This document shows positions 1 through 6,844 of a stretch of DNA of 18,711 nucleotides, in pieces. Source of the stretch: CAZCWM01 sp964622625 (GTDB taxonomy: Bacteria > Planctomycetota > Phycisphaerae > Phycisphaerales > Phycisphaeraceae); contig CAZUUQ010000054.1 in NCBI GenBank assembly GCA_964622625.1, positions 1 to 18,711 of the forward strand, written 5' to 3'. Position 1 is the first letter of the stretch. Each line of letters opens with the position of its first letter. The position numbers and the translations under genes were made by a program. The notes under the pieces are model-generated. The model saw nothing but the letters and a program-made list of their open reading frames with translations. It had not been told where the DNA came from and ran no database searches.

Positions 1-1
1 C

Positions 2-2512
2 TCACGCGCGGTGGCGGAGGATGCGCAGGGCGTTGAGGACGACGACGACGGTGGAGCCTTCGTGCAGGAGGACGGCCAGGCCCAGGTGGGCGAAGCCGAG
101 GGCGGCCAGGGGGGAGACGGCGGCGATGACGCCCAGGGCGATGACCAGGTTCTGCTTGATGATGCGGCGGCTGAAGCGCGAGAGGCTGACGGCTTCGGGC
201 AGGCGGTGCAGGTCGCTGCCCATGAGCACGACGTCGGCGGTCTCCATGGCCACGTCGGCACCGGCGGCGCCCATGGCGATGCCCAGCGACGCGTGCGCCA
301 GGGCGGGCGCGTCGTTGACCCCGTCGCCGACCATGGCCACCTGGCCGAAGCGCCGCATCAGGGCGTCCACCTCGCGGACTTTCTCTTCGGGCATGAGGCC
401 GGCGTGGCAGCCGTCGACGCCCAGCTCGGCAGCGATGGCGGCCGCGGCGGCGGGATGGTCGCCGGTGAGCATGGCCACGTGGCGGATGCCCAGGGCGCGC
501 AGGCGGTCGAGCATGGCGCGGCTCGCGGCCCGCGGTTCGTCGCGCAGGGCCAGCAGACCCACGGGCTGATCGTCGCGGGTCACGAGCACAACGGTCTTGC
601 CGTCGCGGCGAAGGGCGGCGATGCGCCCGGCCAGGTCATCGCTCAACACGTGGCCATCGCGTTCGGGTCGGCCGACGGCGACGCCGCCGCCCGCGTTCGG
701 GGCGTCGGCTTCGATGCGTCCGACGGCTCCGAAGCCGGCAAGCTGGCGGACCTCGGCCGCGCGGGGCCAGCGCAGGGCGCGGGCGCGGGCGGCGCGAACG
801 ATGGCTTCGGCCAGCGGGTGGGTGATCTCGCTTTCGACCGCGGCGGCGAGGGACAGCACAGCCGCTTCGTCACTTGAATCCAGGGGCAGTACATCGGTGA
901 GCGTGGGTCGGCCGATGGTGAGCGTGCCGGTCTTGTCGAAGGCGACGGCGCGGACGCGGCCGAGCAGTTCGAGGTATCCGCCGCCCTTGACCAGGACGCC
1001 GACGCGGGCGGCCCGGGCGATGCCGCAGAGCACGGCCGCGGGCGTGCCGATGGCCAGGGCGCAGGGACTGGCGGCCGTGAGAAACGCCATGGCCTGATAG
1101 AACCAGCCGCCCCAGATCGCGCCGATGGCGGCGGGGCTGTGGCCCGCGGCGCCCATTCGCGGTACGAAACCCAGCAGCGGCGGGACGACGATCAGCGCGC
1201 CCGTGGCGGCGAATACCACGGGCACATAGAGACGTTCGATGCGGTCGGTGAAGAGCTGTGTGGGGCTCTTGGTGGTCTGGGCCTCCTCGACCATGCGGAT
1301 GACGCGGGCGAGGGTGGTTTCGTCGGCCCGGCGGGTGACGGCGACGATGAGTTGGCCGGGGCCGTTGATCGTGCCGGCGAAAACCTCGTCGCCGGCGGCT
1401 TTGTCGACGGGCATCGACTCGCCGGTGATGGCCGCCTGATCGACGGCTGAAGCGCCTTCGACCACGCGGCCGTCGACGGGCATGCGATCGAACGGGCGGA
1501 CGAGGACGCGCTGGCCGACGCGCACCTCCGCGGCGGGGATGGTCTCGACGGCGCCGTCGTCGTGGAGGATCGCGGCGGTGTCGGGCGCGAGGCGGCCGAG
1601 GGACTCGATCGCCGAGCGGGCGCGGTTCAGGGCCAGGTGTTCGCCGGCATGTCCGAGGCCGAAGAGAAACAGCAGCAGCGCGCCCTCTTCATAGTGGCCC
1701 AGCAGGGCGGCGCCGGCGGCGGCGGCGAACATGAGCACGTCCACGTCGAGCTGGAGGCGGCGGAGGGCGTCGACGGCATGGCGGCTGGTGCGGGTGCTGG
1801 AGAGTATGGCCGCGAGGGCGAGCAGCGTGACGCGCGGGCCGATGGGACCATCGTTGAGATGCACGATCCAGCCGGCCAGGAGCATGACGCCGCCGAGCAG
1901 CACGAGCGTCAGTTCGCCGTAGCGTCGGGCCAGGCCGGCGACGCGGCGCGTGCGGGCGACGCCGGCGGCAAGCAGGCCGGGCAGGGACACCGCCTCTGCC
2001 GCGGCCGTCAGACCGAGACTGGCCAGCGGCGGGACGGCATGGCTGGTCTGCACGTCGTAGCCCAGGCGGGTGAGGGTCTGTTCGATGCGCGGCCAGGGGG
2101 CGCGGGCGGGGTCGAAGTCGATGCGGACGCGGCCGGCGGCGTAGCAGGCGGCGGCGACGACGCCGTCGAGGCGGGCCAGGGCGTGTTCGATGGCCGTCTC
2201 GCAGGCGATGGAGCGCATGTTGTCGATGGGTACAACGACGCTGGCGGGCATGCGGCTGTCGCCGTCGGGGCGGGCGTGTCCTTCGATGCAGCGCAGCTCA
2301 TCGCGGACGCGGGCGGGGGTGGTGACGGCCGGCTCGTAGTCGACGGTGACGCGCAGGCCGCCGTCCTCGCGTTCGATGCGCAGGTCGCGCACGCCTTCCA
2401 GGCCGCGCAGCCGCTCGCGCACGCACAGCTCGCAGGCGATGCTGTGCTCGCCCTCGTCGGGCAGGGTCGGCATGACCTTCAGGGATAGTTGGCCGGTGGT
2501 CATGGCTGTCAT
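2..2512 (-). CDS. P1B-type heavy-metal-translocating ATPase, P1B-4-like, with two N-terminal HMA domains
   Basis: This integral membrane pump is expected to export a transition metal from the cytoplasm using ATP. The complete 836-residue protein shows the P-type ATPase core: TGES (363-366), the phosphorylation motif DKTGT (Asp526), the P1B-specific His-Pro pair (565-566) and GDGVND (729-734). The transmembrane metal site is SPC (482-484) instead of CPC, and the last membrane helix carries HEGST (817-821). In the literature these two features mark the P1B-4 group (Co/Fe/Zn exporters such as CoaT, CtpD and PfeT). The N-terminus has two heavy-metal-associated domains. The first has a CxxC (residues 27-30); the second (about 92-155) keeps only Cys104 at the site and looks degenerate. 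P1B-4 pumps usually lack HMA domains. The ATG at 2512 is used; an in-frame ATG at 2503 is possible and no strong Shine-Dalgarno decides between them. It lies 52 bp after pyk on the same strand and may be co-transcribed. The family call is firm; the metal is inferred. Confidence 0.93.
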   Translation of the reverse strand: MTAMTTGQLSLKVMPTLPDEGEHSIACELCVRERLRGLEGVRDLRIEREDGGLRVTVDYEPAVTTPARVRDELRCIEGHARPDGDSRMPASVVVPIDNMRSIACETAIEHALARLDGVVAAACYAAGRVRIDFDPARAPWPRIEQTLTRLGYDVQTSHAVPPLASLGLTAAAEAVSLPGLLAAGVARTRRVAGLARRYGELTLVLLGGVMLLAGWIVHLNDGPIGPRVTLLALAAILSSTRTSRHAVDALRRLQLDVDVLMFAAAAGAALLGHYEEGALLLFLFGLGHAGEHLALNRARSAIESLGRLAPDTAAILHDDGAVETIPAAEVRVGQRVLVRPFDRMPVDGRVVEGASAVDQAAITGESMPVDKAAGDEVFAGTINGPGQLIVAVTRRADETTLARVIRMVEEAQTTKSPTQLFTDRIERLYVPVVFAATGALIVVPPLLGFVPRMGAAGHSPAAIGAIWGGWFYQAMAFLTAASPCALAIGTPAAVLCGIARAARVGVLVKGGGYLELLGRVRAVAFDKTGTLTIGRPTLTDVLPLDSSDEAAVLSLAAAVESEITHPLAEAIVRAARARALRWPRAAEVRQLAGFGAVGRIEADAPNAGGGVAVGRPERDGHVLSDDLAGRIAALRRDGKTVVLVTRDDQPVGLLALRDEPRAASRAMLDRLRALGIRHVAMLTGDHPAAAAAIAAELGVDGCHAGLMPEEKVREVDALMRRFGQVAMVGDGVNDAPALAHASLGIAMGAAGADVAMETADVVLMGSDLHRLPEAVSLSRFSRRIIKQNLVIALGVIAAVSPLAALGFAHLGLAVLLHEGSTVVVVLNALRILRHRA

Positions 2513-2564
2513 CCATCGTATCCGCGACGATGCGTGGGAGATACGGCGATTTCGAGCCGGTGCG

Positions 2565-4085
2565 TCAGGGGTTGGCGGGTTCGTCGGCCTCGCCGATGAA
2601 GTGGATGCGGACCTCGTTGGTGCGGCCGGCGACGGAGAGGGGTACGCCGAGCACCACGGCCGCGGGATCGCCGCTTTCGGCCAGGCTGTGCTGGCGGATC
2701 CATGCGTCGATCTGGCGGATAAAAGCCTCGGGGGTGTCGGGCCGGGTCATGCCGACGGGGATGACGCCGAACATCAGCGTCATGCGGCGCAGGACGCGGG
2801 GGTCTTCGCTGGCGGCGACGATGGGCATGGGCAGGCGGACCTGGGAGAGGTAGCGCGCCCCCCCGCCGCGCTGCGTCCAGTTGATGACCAGCTTCGCCCC
2901 GATGTCCTGCACGATGACCGACACGCCGTGCGCCAGCGCGGCCGTGCGGTAGCGGGTTTCGCGCAGCTTCTTCGGCGGACGGCCCCAACGTTGCGGCTCG
3001 TCGGTTCGCAGGTGCTGCTCGGTCAGCGCGGCGATGCGGGCCATGGCGCGGACGGTCTGGGCCGGATAGCGTCCCACGGCCGTCTCGCCGCTGAGCATGA
3101 CCGCGTCGGCGCCGTCGAAGATCGCGTTGGCCACGTCGCTGACTTCGGCCCGGGTGGGCGTCATCGCGTCGAGCATGCTCTGGAGCATCTGGGTGGCGAC
3201 GACGACGGGTTTGCCGTGGTCGTGGGCCAGGCGGATGATGCGCTTCTGGATGACGGGCACCTGGGCGAGTTCCATCTCGACGCCCAGGTCGCCGCGGGCG
3301 ACCATGACCGCGTCGGCCGCGTCGATGATCGCGTCCAGATCGTCGAGGGCCTGGGGCTTTTCGATCTTGGCGATCACGGGCATGAGGGCGATGCGATGGT
3401 TTTCCAGGCGCCGGGCCAGACCGGCGCGCAGCTCGCGGATGTCGTCGGCCCGGCGGACGAAGCTCAGGGCCAGGAAGTCCAGATCGTTTTCGATGGCCCA
3501 GTCGACCCACTGCCAGTCGCGGTCGGTGAGGGAGGGGACCGACAGCGGCGTGTCGGGCAGATTGACGCCCTTTCGCGGCAGGATGCAGCCGCCCTGCGTG
3601 ACATTGCAGATCAGCATGCGGTCCTGCTTCTCGACCACGAGCATACGAATCAGGCCGTCGTCGATCAGCACACGGTGTCCGACCTGCACCTCGTCGGTGA
3701 AGCGTTCGTAGCCGCAGCGCAGGACAATGTGGCCGTTGTGGTCGGGAGTCTGTCGCCGGCCGACGGCGGCGGCGTCACCGGGCGGTGGGAAGAGCACGCG
3801 ATCGCCCGTTTCGACGGGCAGGCCGTCGTCGGGCACGTCGATGAGCCGGATCTTCGGTCCGGGCAGGTCGCCGAGCACGCCGACGGGTCGGCCGGCATCG
3901 GCCGCGGCCGCGCGAACCGCGCGCAGCAGCGCCCCCTGCTGTTCGAAGTCGCCGTGCGAGAAGTTGAGCCGGCAGACGCTGACGCCCTCTTCTATAAGGC
4001 GGCGGATAATCTGCGGATCGGCCACGGCCGGGCCGAGGGTCGCGATGATCTTGGTGTGCACGAAGGGCCGATCTGTGGAGGGCAT
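2565..4085 (-). CDS. pyk: Pyruvate kinase
   Basis: This cytoplasmic glycolytic enzyme transfers phosphate from phosphoenolpyruvate to ADP, giving pyruvate and ATP. The 506-residue product has the expected order of motifs: HTKIIATLGPA near the N-terminus, the substrate-binding RLNFSHG (39-45), GPKIR, the catalytic-lysine segment AKIEKPQAL (commonly AKIEN in other members), ARGDLGVEM, ATQMLQSM, and the DVANAIFDGADAVMLSGET block. A C-terminal regulatory domain of normal size follows. The frame stays open upstream through the run of N, but the start is placed at the ATG at 4085 because homology begins just after it. There is no Shine-Dalgarno; a TACAAT hexamer (4092-4097, minus) ends 6 nt before the ATG, which suggests a leaderless message. 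The metal ATPase follows 52 bp downstream. Confidence 0.97.
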   Translation of the reverse strand: MPSTDRPFVHTKIIATLGPAVADPQIIRRLIEEGVSVCRLNFSHGDFEQQGALLRAVRAAAADAGRPVGVLGDLPGPKIRLIDVPDDGLPVETGDRVLFPPPGDAAAVGRRQTPDHNGHIVLRCGYERFTDEVQVGHRVLIDDGLIRMLVVEKQDRMLICNVTQGGCILPRKGVNLPDTPLSVPSLTDRDWQWVDWAIENDLDFLALSFVRRADDIRELRAGLARRLENHRIALMPVIAKIEKPQALDDLDAIIDAADAVMVARGDLGVEMELAQVPVIQKRIIRLAHDHGKPVVVATQMLQSMLDAMTPTRAEVSDVANAIFDGADAVMLSGETAVGRYPAQTVRAMARIAALTEQHLRTDEPQRWGRPPKKLRETRYRTAALAHGVSVIVQDIGAKLVINWTQRGGGARYLSQVRLPMPIVAASEDPRVLRRMTLMFGVIPVGMTRPDTPEAFIRQIDAWIRQHSLAESGDPAAVVLGVPLSVAGRTNEVRIHFIGEADEPANP

Positions 4086-4126
4086 GACAGGATTGTAAAG
4101 TGAAACGATCGGCCGCGGTGTGCGGC
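4072..4126. repeat. 55-bp direct repeat, copy 1, abutting the assembly gap
   Basis: This 55-base segment runs to the last base before the N run and is identical to 4227-4281, which begins at the first base after it. It covers the first codons of pyk and its upstream promoter. It is best read as the unmerged overlap of two contigs, not as a biological repeat. Confidence 0.95.
4092..4097 (-). promoter_or_regulatory. -10-like hexamer directly upstream of pyk
   Basis: TACAAT on the minus strand is separated from the pyk ATG by 6 nt, so transcription would start at or next to the A of the start codon. No good -35 hexamer is seen 16-18 nt upstream. The element is repeated after the gap as part of the 55-bp duplication. 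Confidence 0.4.
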
Positions 4127-4226
4127 NNNNNNNNNNNNNNNNNNNNNNNNNNNNNNNNNNNNNNNNNNNNNNNNNNNNNNNNNNNNNNNNNNNNNNNNNN
4201 NNNNNNNNNNNNNNNNNNNNNNNNNN
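4127..4226. other. Assembly gap (100 N)
   Basis: Exactly 100 unknown bases, the usual placeholder for a gap of unknown size. Both sides are bordered by the same 55 bp, so the true distance is probably negative, meaning the contigs overlap and nothing is missing. If the copies are merged, the pyk to deacetylase intergenic region shrinks to about 62 bp. Confidence 0.95.
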
Positions 4227-4281
4227 TCTGTGGAGGGCATGACAGGATTGTAAAGTGAAACGATCGGCCGCGGTGTGCGGC
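4227..4281. repeat. 55-bp direct repeat, copy 2, abutting the assembly gap
   Basis: Identical over all 55 bases to 4072-4126. The second copy of the pyk start region here has no open pyk frame after it, which supports an assembly origin. Confidence 0.95.
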
Positions 4282-4302
4282 CCATCAGTGAGCAGCCACC
4301 CC

Positions 4303-5217
4303 ATGCCGACGCCGCCCTCTGTTGCAGATGCGCCAGCCCGACCGGTGCGGTGTCTATCAATCGACGTGGAGGAGTATTTCCACATCGAGGCGGCCCACGG
4401 GCGCATCGGCCGGGAGCAGTGGGATCGCCTGCCGTCACGGGTCGAGGCGAGCGTCGAGCTGCTGCTGAGTCTGCTAGTCCGCTACAAGCGACCGGCTACG
4501 TTTTTCATCCTCGGCGACGTGGCCCGGCGATGTCCGCGCCTCGCGCCGCGCATCGCGGCCGCGGGCCACGAGATCGCCAGCCACGGATCGATGCACGATC
4601 GGCTGCATCGGCTTAACCCGCGGACGTTCCGCGACGATCTGCTGCGTGGCCGCAAAATTCTGGAGGACCAGACGGGAAAGACGGTGATCGGCTACCGGGC
4701 GCCGACATGGAGCGTGACGCGGGCCACGGCCTGGGCGGTGGATGTGTTGGCGCAGACGGGGTTCGCGTATGACGCGTCGATCTTTCCGGTGCGCCATCCG
4801 TGGTACGGCGTGCCGGACGGACCGCGCGGACCGTACCTGGTGCAGCACGCAGCCGACGGCCCGCTGCTGCGAGAGATGCCGCCGCTGACCTGGCGGGCGG
4901 CGGGGCGCAACTGGCCGGCGGCGGGCGGGGGGTACTTCCGTCTGCTGCCTCTGTGGTTCATGCGGCGCGGCCTGGCACAGGCGGCCCGCGATGGCCGACC
5001 GGCGATCCTTTACTTTCACCCCTGGGAGTTCGATCCCGACCTGCCGTCGATGCCGCTGTCGTTCACCGGCCGCGTGCGCACATACACCGGGCTGGACAAA
5101 TCGCTGAGGCGTCTGGAACGCATCATCGCGGAGGAAGCGGACTGGCGGACGATCGCCGACGCCCTGCCGGCGATCGACGCGCACAGCCTGCCACGTTTGA
5201 CGCTTCAGCGAATGTGA
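4303..5217 (+). CDS. Polysaccharide deacetylase, XrtA/PEP-CTERM-associated type (NodB fold with DUF3473-like C-terminus)
   Basis: A carbohydrate esterase-4 (NodB) fold enzyme predicted to remove N- or O-acetyl groups from a polysaccharide. The 304-residue protein has the first motif SIDVEEYFH (19-27), the metal-binding ASHGSMH with His94 and His98, the RAPTWS motif (132-137) and a late catalytic YFHPWEFD. The Asp-Val-Glu-Glu-Tyr-Phe form of motif 1 and the C-terminal HPWE plus TGL/LERI region resemble the deacetylases found with exosortase A exopolysaccharide loci. There is no signal peptide. The ATG at 4303 is preferred because homology starts shortly after it; an in-frame GTG at 4255 would add 16 residues but lies inside the duplicated contig overlap. 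No other exopolysaccharide or exosortase gene is in the window, so its usual partners are elsewhere or absent. PPK2 follows 33 bp downstream on the same strand. Confidence 0.88.
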   Translation: MPTPPSVADAPARPVRCLSIDVEEYFHIEAAHGRIGREQWDRLPSRVEASVELLLSLLVRYKRPATFFILGDVARRCPRLAPRIAAAGHEIASHGSMHDRLHRLNPRTFRDDLLRGRKILEDQTGKTVIGYRAPTWSVTRATAWAVDVLAQTGFAYDASIFPVRHPWYGVPDGPRGPYLVQHAADGPLLREMPPLTWRAAGRNWPAAGGGYFRLLPLWFMRRGLAQAARDGRPAILYFHPWEFDPDLPSMPLSFTGRVRTYTGLDKSLRRLERIIAEEADWRTIADALPAIDAHSLPRLTLQRM

Positions 5218-5225
5218 TGTCCATC

Positions 5226-5256
5226 TATACTTGCCGCCAGGGGGCAGCCAATGACG
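5226..5256 (+). promoter_or_regulatory. Possible -10 (TATACT) and Shine-Dalgarno of ppk2
   Basis: TATACT at 5226-5231 lies between the deacetylase stop and the ppk2 start, with no convincing -35. A strong AGGGGG Shine-Dalgarno (5239-5244) sits about 6 nt before the ATG at 5251. The ribosome site is more credible than the promoter, since the two genes are close enough to share a transcript. Confidence 0.3.
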
Positions 5257-6105
5257 CAACACAGCGGCAAACGCGGAAAAGGGCCGGCGATGACGGGGCG
5301 CATCAAGACGACACCCTACCGCGTCCGGTCGGGTGACCGGGTGCGACTCGACAGGCGGGCGACCGATGACGACGGTGGTCTGGACCGGAGGGAAACGCGG
5401 CAACGCTTCAAGACAATGTCGCGGCGGCTTGTGGATCTGCAGGAACTGCTCTATGCCGAGGGCAGACACGCGCTGCTGGTGGTCTTTCAGGCCATGGACG
5501 CAGGCGGCAAGGATTCGACGATCCGGCACGTGTTCGGCCCGGTGAACCCGCAAGGCTGCCAGGTGACGGGTTTCAGGACTCCCGCCGGCTCAGAGCTGGG
5601 GCATGACTACCTCTGGCGGATTCACCAGCACGTACCGGCCCGCGGCATGATCGGCGTGTTCAACCGCTCGCACTACGAGGATGTGCTGATCGCGCGCGTG
5701 CGAAAACTGGTCCCGAGCGAGACGTGGCAGAAACGCTACGACCACATCAATGCGTTCGAGCGCATGCTGGCTGATGAGGGTGTGACGATCCTGAAATTCT
5801 TCCTGCACATCGGCTCCGACTACCAGAAGCAGCGGCTGCAGCGGCGCCTGGACAGCCCGGACAAGCAGTGGAAGTTCGACCCGGCCGACCTGGTGTCGCG
5901 GGCGCATTGGGCGGACTATCAGCGTGCCTATGAAGATGCGATGCAGCGGTGCTCGACCGCCCGCGCGCCGTGGTATGTCGTGCCGGCCGAGAACCGGGAT
6001 TTCCGCGACCTGCTGGTGGCGCAGGTGGTGGTGGATGCTCTGGAAGGGCTGAAAATGAAGTACCCCAAACCGGCGTATGACCCGGCGACGGTCCGGATCG
6101 AGTGA
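5251..6105 (+). CDS. ppk2: Polyphosphate kinase 2 family (polyphosphate:nucleotide phosphotransferase)
   Basis: A cytoplasmic P-loop kinase that moves phosphate between inorganic polyphosphate and nucleotides, linking the polyphosphate store to the ADP/ATP or GDP/GTP pool. The 284-residue protein has the PPK2 Walker A block FQAMDAGGKD (79-88) and the Walker B block FNRSHYEDV (137-145). The lid region with KRYDHINAFE (161-170) and the WKFDPADL segment (207-214) are also present. The length fits a single-domain PPK2, so it should act without a second copy of the domain. The start at 5251 is supported by an AGGGGG Shine-Dalgarno; an in-frame ATG at 5290 has AAAAGGG before it and would remove 13 residues, so the true start is uncertain. 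Substrate preference (AMP, ADP or GDP) cannot be told from sequence here. It probably forms a two-gene transcript with the upstream deacetylase, though no functional link is evident. Confidence 0.94.
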   Translation: MTQHSGKRGKGPAMTGRIKTTPYRVRSGDRVRLDRRATDDDGGLDRRETRQRFKTMSRRLVDLQELLYAEGRHALLVVFQAMDAGGKDSTIRHVFGPVNPQGCQVTGFRTPAGSELGHDYLWRIHQHVPARGMIGVFNRSHYEDVLIARVRKLVPSETWQKRYDHINAFERMLADEGVTILKFFLHIGSDYQKQRLQRRLDSPDKQWKFDPADLVSRAHWADYQRAYEDAMQRCSTARAPWYVVPAENRDFRDLLVAQVVVDALEGLKMKYPKPAYDPATVRIE

Positions 6106-6175
6106 GGGCCCAATCGGCACCTATCACTCTTTTATATCGTGGTTTGCATCTTTTGCTGGCCGGCGTCAGGCGGCG

Positions 6176-6184
6176 TGGCATAAT
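6176..6184 (+). promoter_or_regulatory. Extended -10 promoter upstream of a candidate structured RNA
   Basis: TGG followed by CATAAT matches the extended -10 pattern (TGn then TATAAT, 5 of 6). The -35 candidate TTGCTG at 6153-6158 is 20 nt away, too far to be ideal. Transcription would begin near 6191, just before the first paired base of the RNA described next. Confidence 0.4.
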
Positions 6185-6190
6185 GATCCT

Positions 6191-6335
6191 GGAGGAAGGC
6201 GGCGACGACCGCGCGGGGCAGCGCGTCGAAACGCCATATCGACCAGCACCCGCGAGTTGTTGAGGGCAGCCCGCGGACTGAGACGGTTCAGAAACCAATC
6301 ATGCAAGGCCGCAAGGCCCCCGCGCGGCGCCGCCT
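6191..6335 (+). ncRNA. Candidate structured RNA (leader of the STAS gene or independent small RNA; 6S-like fold possible)
   Basis: Within the 287-nt region between ppk2 and the STAS gene, bases 6197-6204 pair with 6328-6335 (8 bp). Bases 6209-6218 pair with 6318-6327 (10 bp), leaving only a 4-nt bulge on the 5' side. This 18-bp closing stem surrounds about 100 nt with further hairpins: 6225-6229 with 6239-6243, 6250-6254 with 6272-6276, 6278-6281 with 6288-6291, and 6307-6310 with 6315-6318 around a GCAA tetraloop. An extended -10 promoter ends 12 nt before the closing stem. A long closing stem, an open middle and a small hairpin on its 3' side recall 6S RNA, but I recognise no diagnostic sequence. 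It could also be a regulatory leader, since the STAS ATG is 57 nt downstream. No U-rich terminator is seen. The pairing is observed; the identity is not established. Confidence 0.4.
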
Positions 6336-6392
6336 ATTTGTGAGGCGGGGTGAACGCACGACGCACGCATTGCTGTTCGGATTCGATTGGCC

Positions 6393-6659
6393 ATGCACAC
6401 TGCCGAACGCCATCTTGATGCCCGCATGGTCCGGCAACTGGCCAGCGTCATGGACCCCGGGCCGCTGACCCAGCGGACGGTGGTGATCGACCTGTCACAA
6501 GTCGATGAACTCAACACCGCCGAGCTGGCGGAGCTGGTGGCCCTGCGTCAGCGCCTGCTGCACAGCGGGCGCGACCTGCGACTCGTGGGCCTGCGCGGCC
6601 GGGCCAAGGCGCTCTACGACCTGGCGCGTCTCGCGGCCGTGCTGCCCGCCGCGGGCTGA
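6393..6659 (+). CDS. Small STAS-domain protein (anti-anti-sigma-factor-like)
   Basis: An 88-residue protein consisting of a single STAS domain, the fold of SpoIIAA/RsbV-type anti-sigma-factor antagonists. The core VIDLSQVDELNTAELAEL (31-48) matches the strand-loop-helix that normally reads as hydrophobics-DLS...hDSSGL. At the position of the Ser phosphorylated in SpoIIAA there is Thr42, preceded by Asn41 in place of Asp and followed by Ala and Glu. It could still be phosphorylated on Thr, or may have lost switch control. The end of the protein (LRLVGLRGRAKALYDL) fits the final strand and helix. The start is set at the ATG at 6393; an in-frame TTG at 6387 is less likely, and no Shine-Dalgarno is visible. 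No kinase or sigma factor lies beside it. It sits downstream of the candidate structured RNA. Confidence 0.8.
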   Translation: MHTAERHLDARMVRQLASVMDPGPLTQRTVVIDLSQVDELNTAELAELVALRQRLLHSGRDLRLVGLRGRAKALYDLARLAAVLPAAG

Positions 6660-6684
6660 GTGTCGGCACCGCAACAGATCACGA

Positions 6685-6816
6685 TCAGGCAAACAGCACC
6701 AGTACGAACGCGATTGCCATCACCACCACCAGCATCAGGGCAAAACACAGGGCGGGCACGTTCACGCTGGTGAGGATGCGCTCACGTTCGTTGCGACGTC
6801 CTGGGAAAAAGGCCAT
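6685..6816 (-). CDS. Hypothetical 43-residue single-pass membrane protein
   Basis: This frame encodes a short basic N-terminus (MAFFPGRRNERER) followed by one strongly hydrophobic helix of about 23 residues that reaches the C-terminus and ends LVLFA. By the positive-inside rule the N-terminus should be cytoplasmic. A GGAG Shine-Dalgarno lies 9 nt before the ATG at 6816. The start is 28 bp after the stop of yggS on the same strand, so it probably ends the dedA-yggS transcript. I recognise no family. Its short length, correct ribosome site, operon position and clear amphipathic order of charge then hydrophobic residues argue that it is a real gene. Without homologues the function is unknown; it could be a small modulator of a membrane complex. 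Confidence 0.65.
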   Translation of the reverse strand: MAFFPGRRNERERILTSVNVPALCFALMLVVVMAIAFVLVLFA

Positions 6817-6844
6817 CGCTGCTGTCTCCTGGTCGGGATAAGGT

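Noticed and set aside
1562..2488. Long plus-strand frames over the ATPase and pyk genes (also 2346-4103)
   Set aside because: They are antisense shadows typical of GC-rich coding DNA, with Gly/Ala/Asp/His-rich composition and no family signal.
4072..4281. The 55-bp repeats as attachment sites of an inserted element
   Set aside because: They abut the N run exactly on both sides and the gap has the default length of 100, which points to assembly.
6278..6300. CTGAGA near the end of the structured region as a TPP riboswitch core
   Set aside because: The other conserved TPP elements are absent, and the downstream gene is a STAS protein, not thiamine metabolism.
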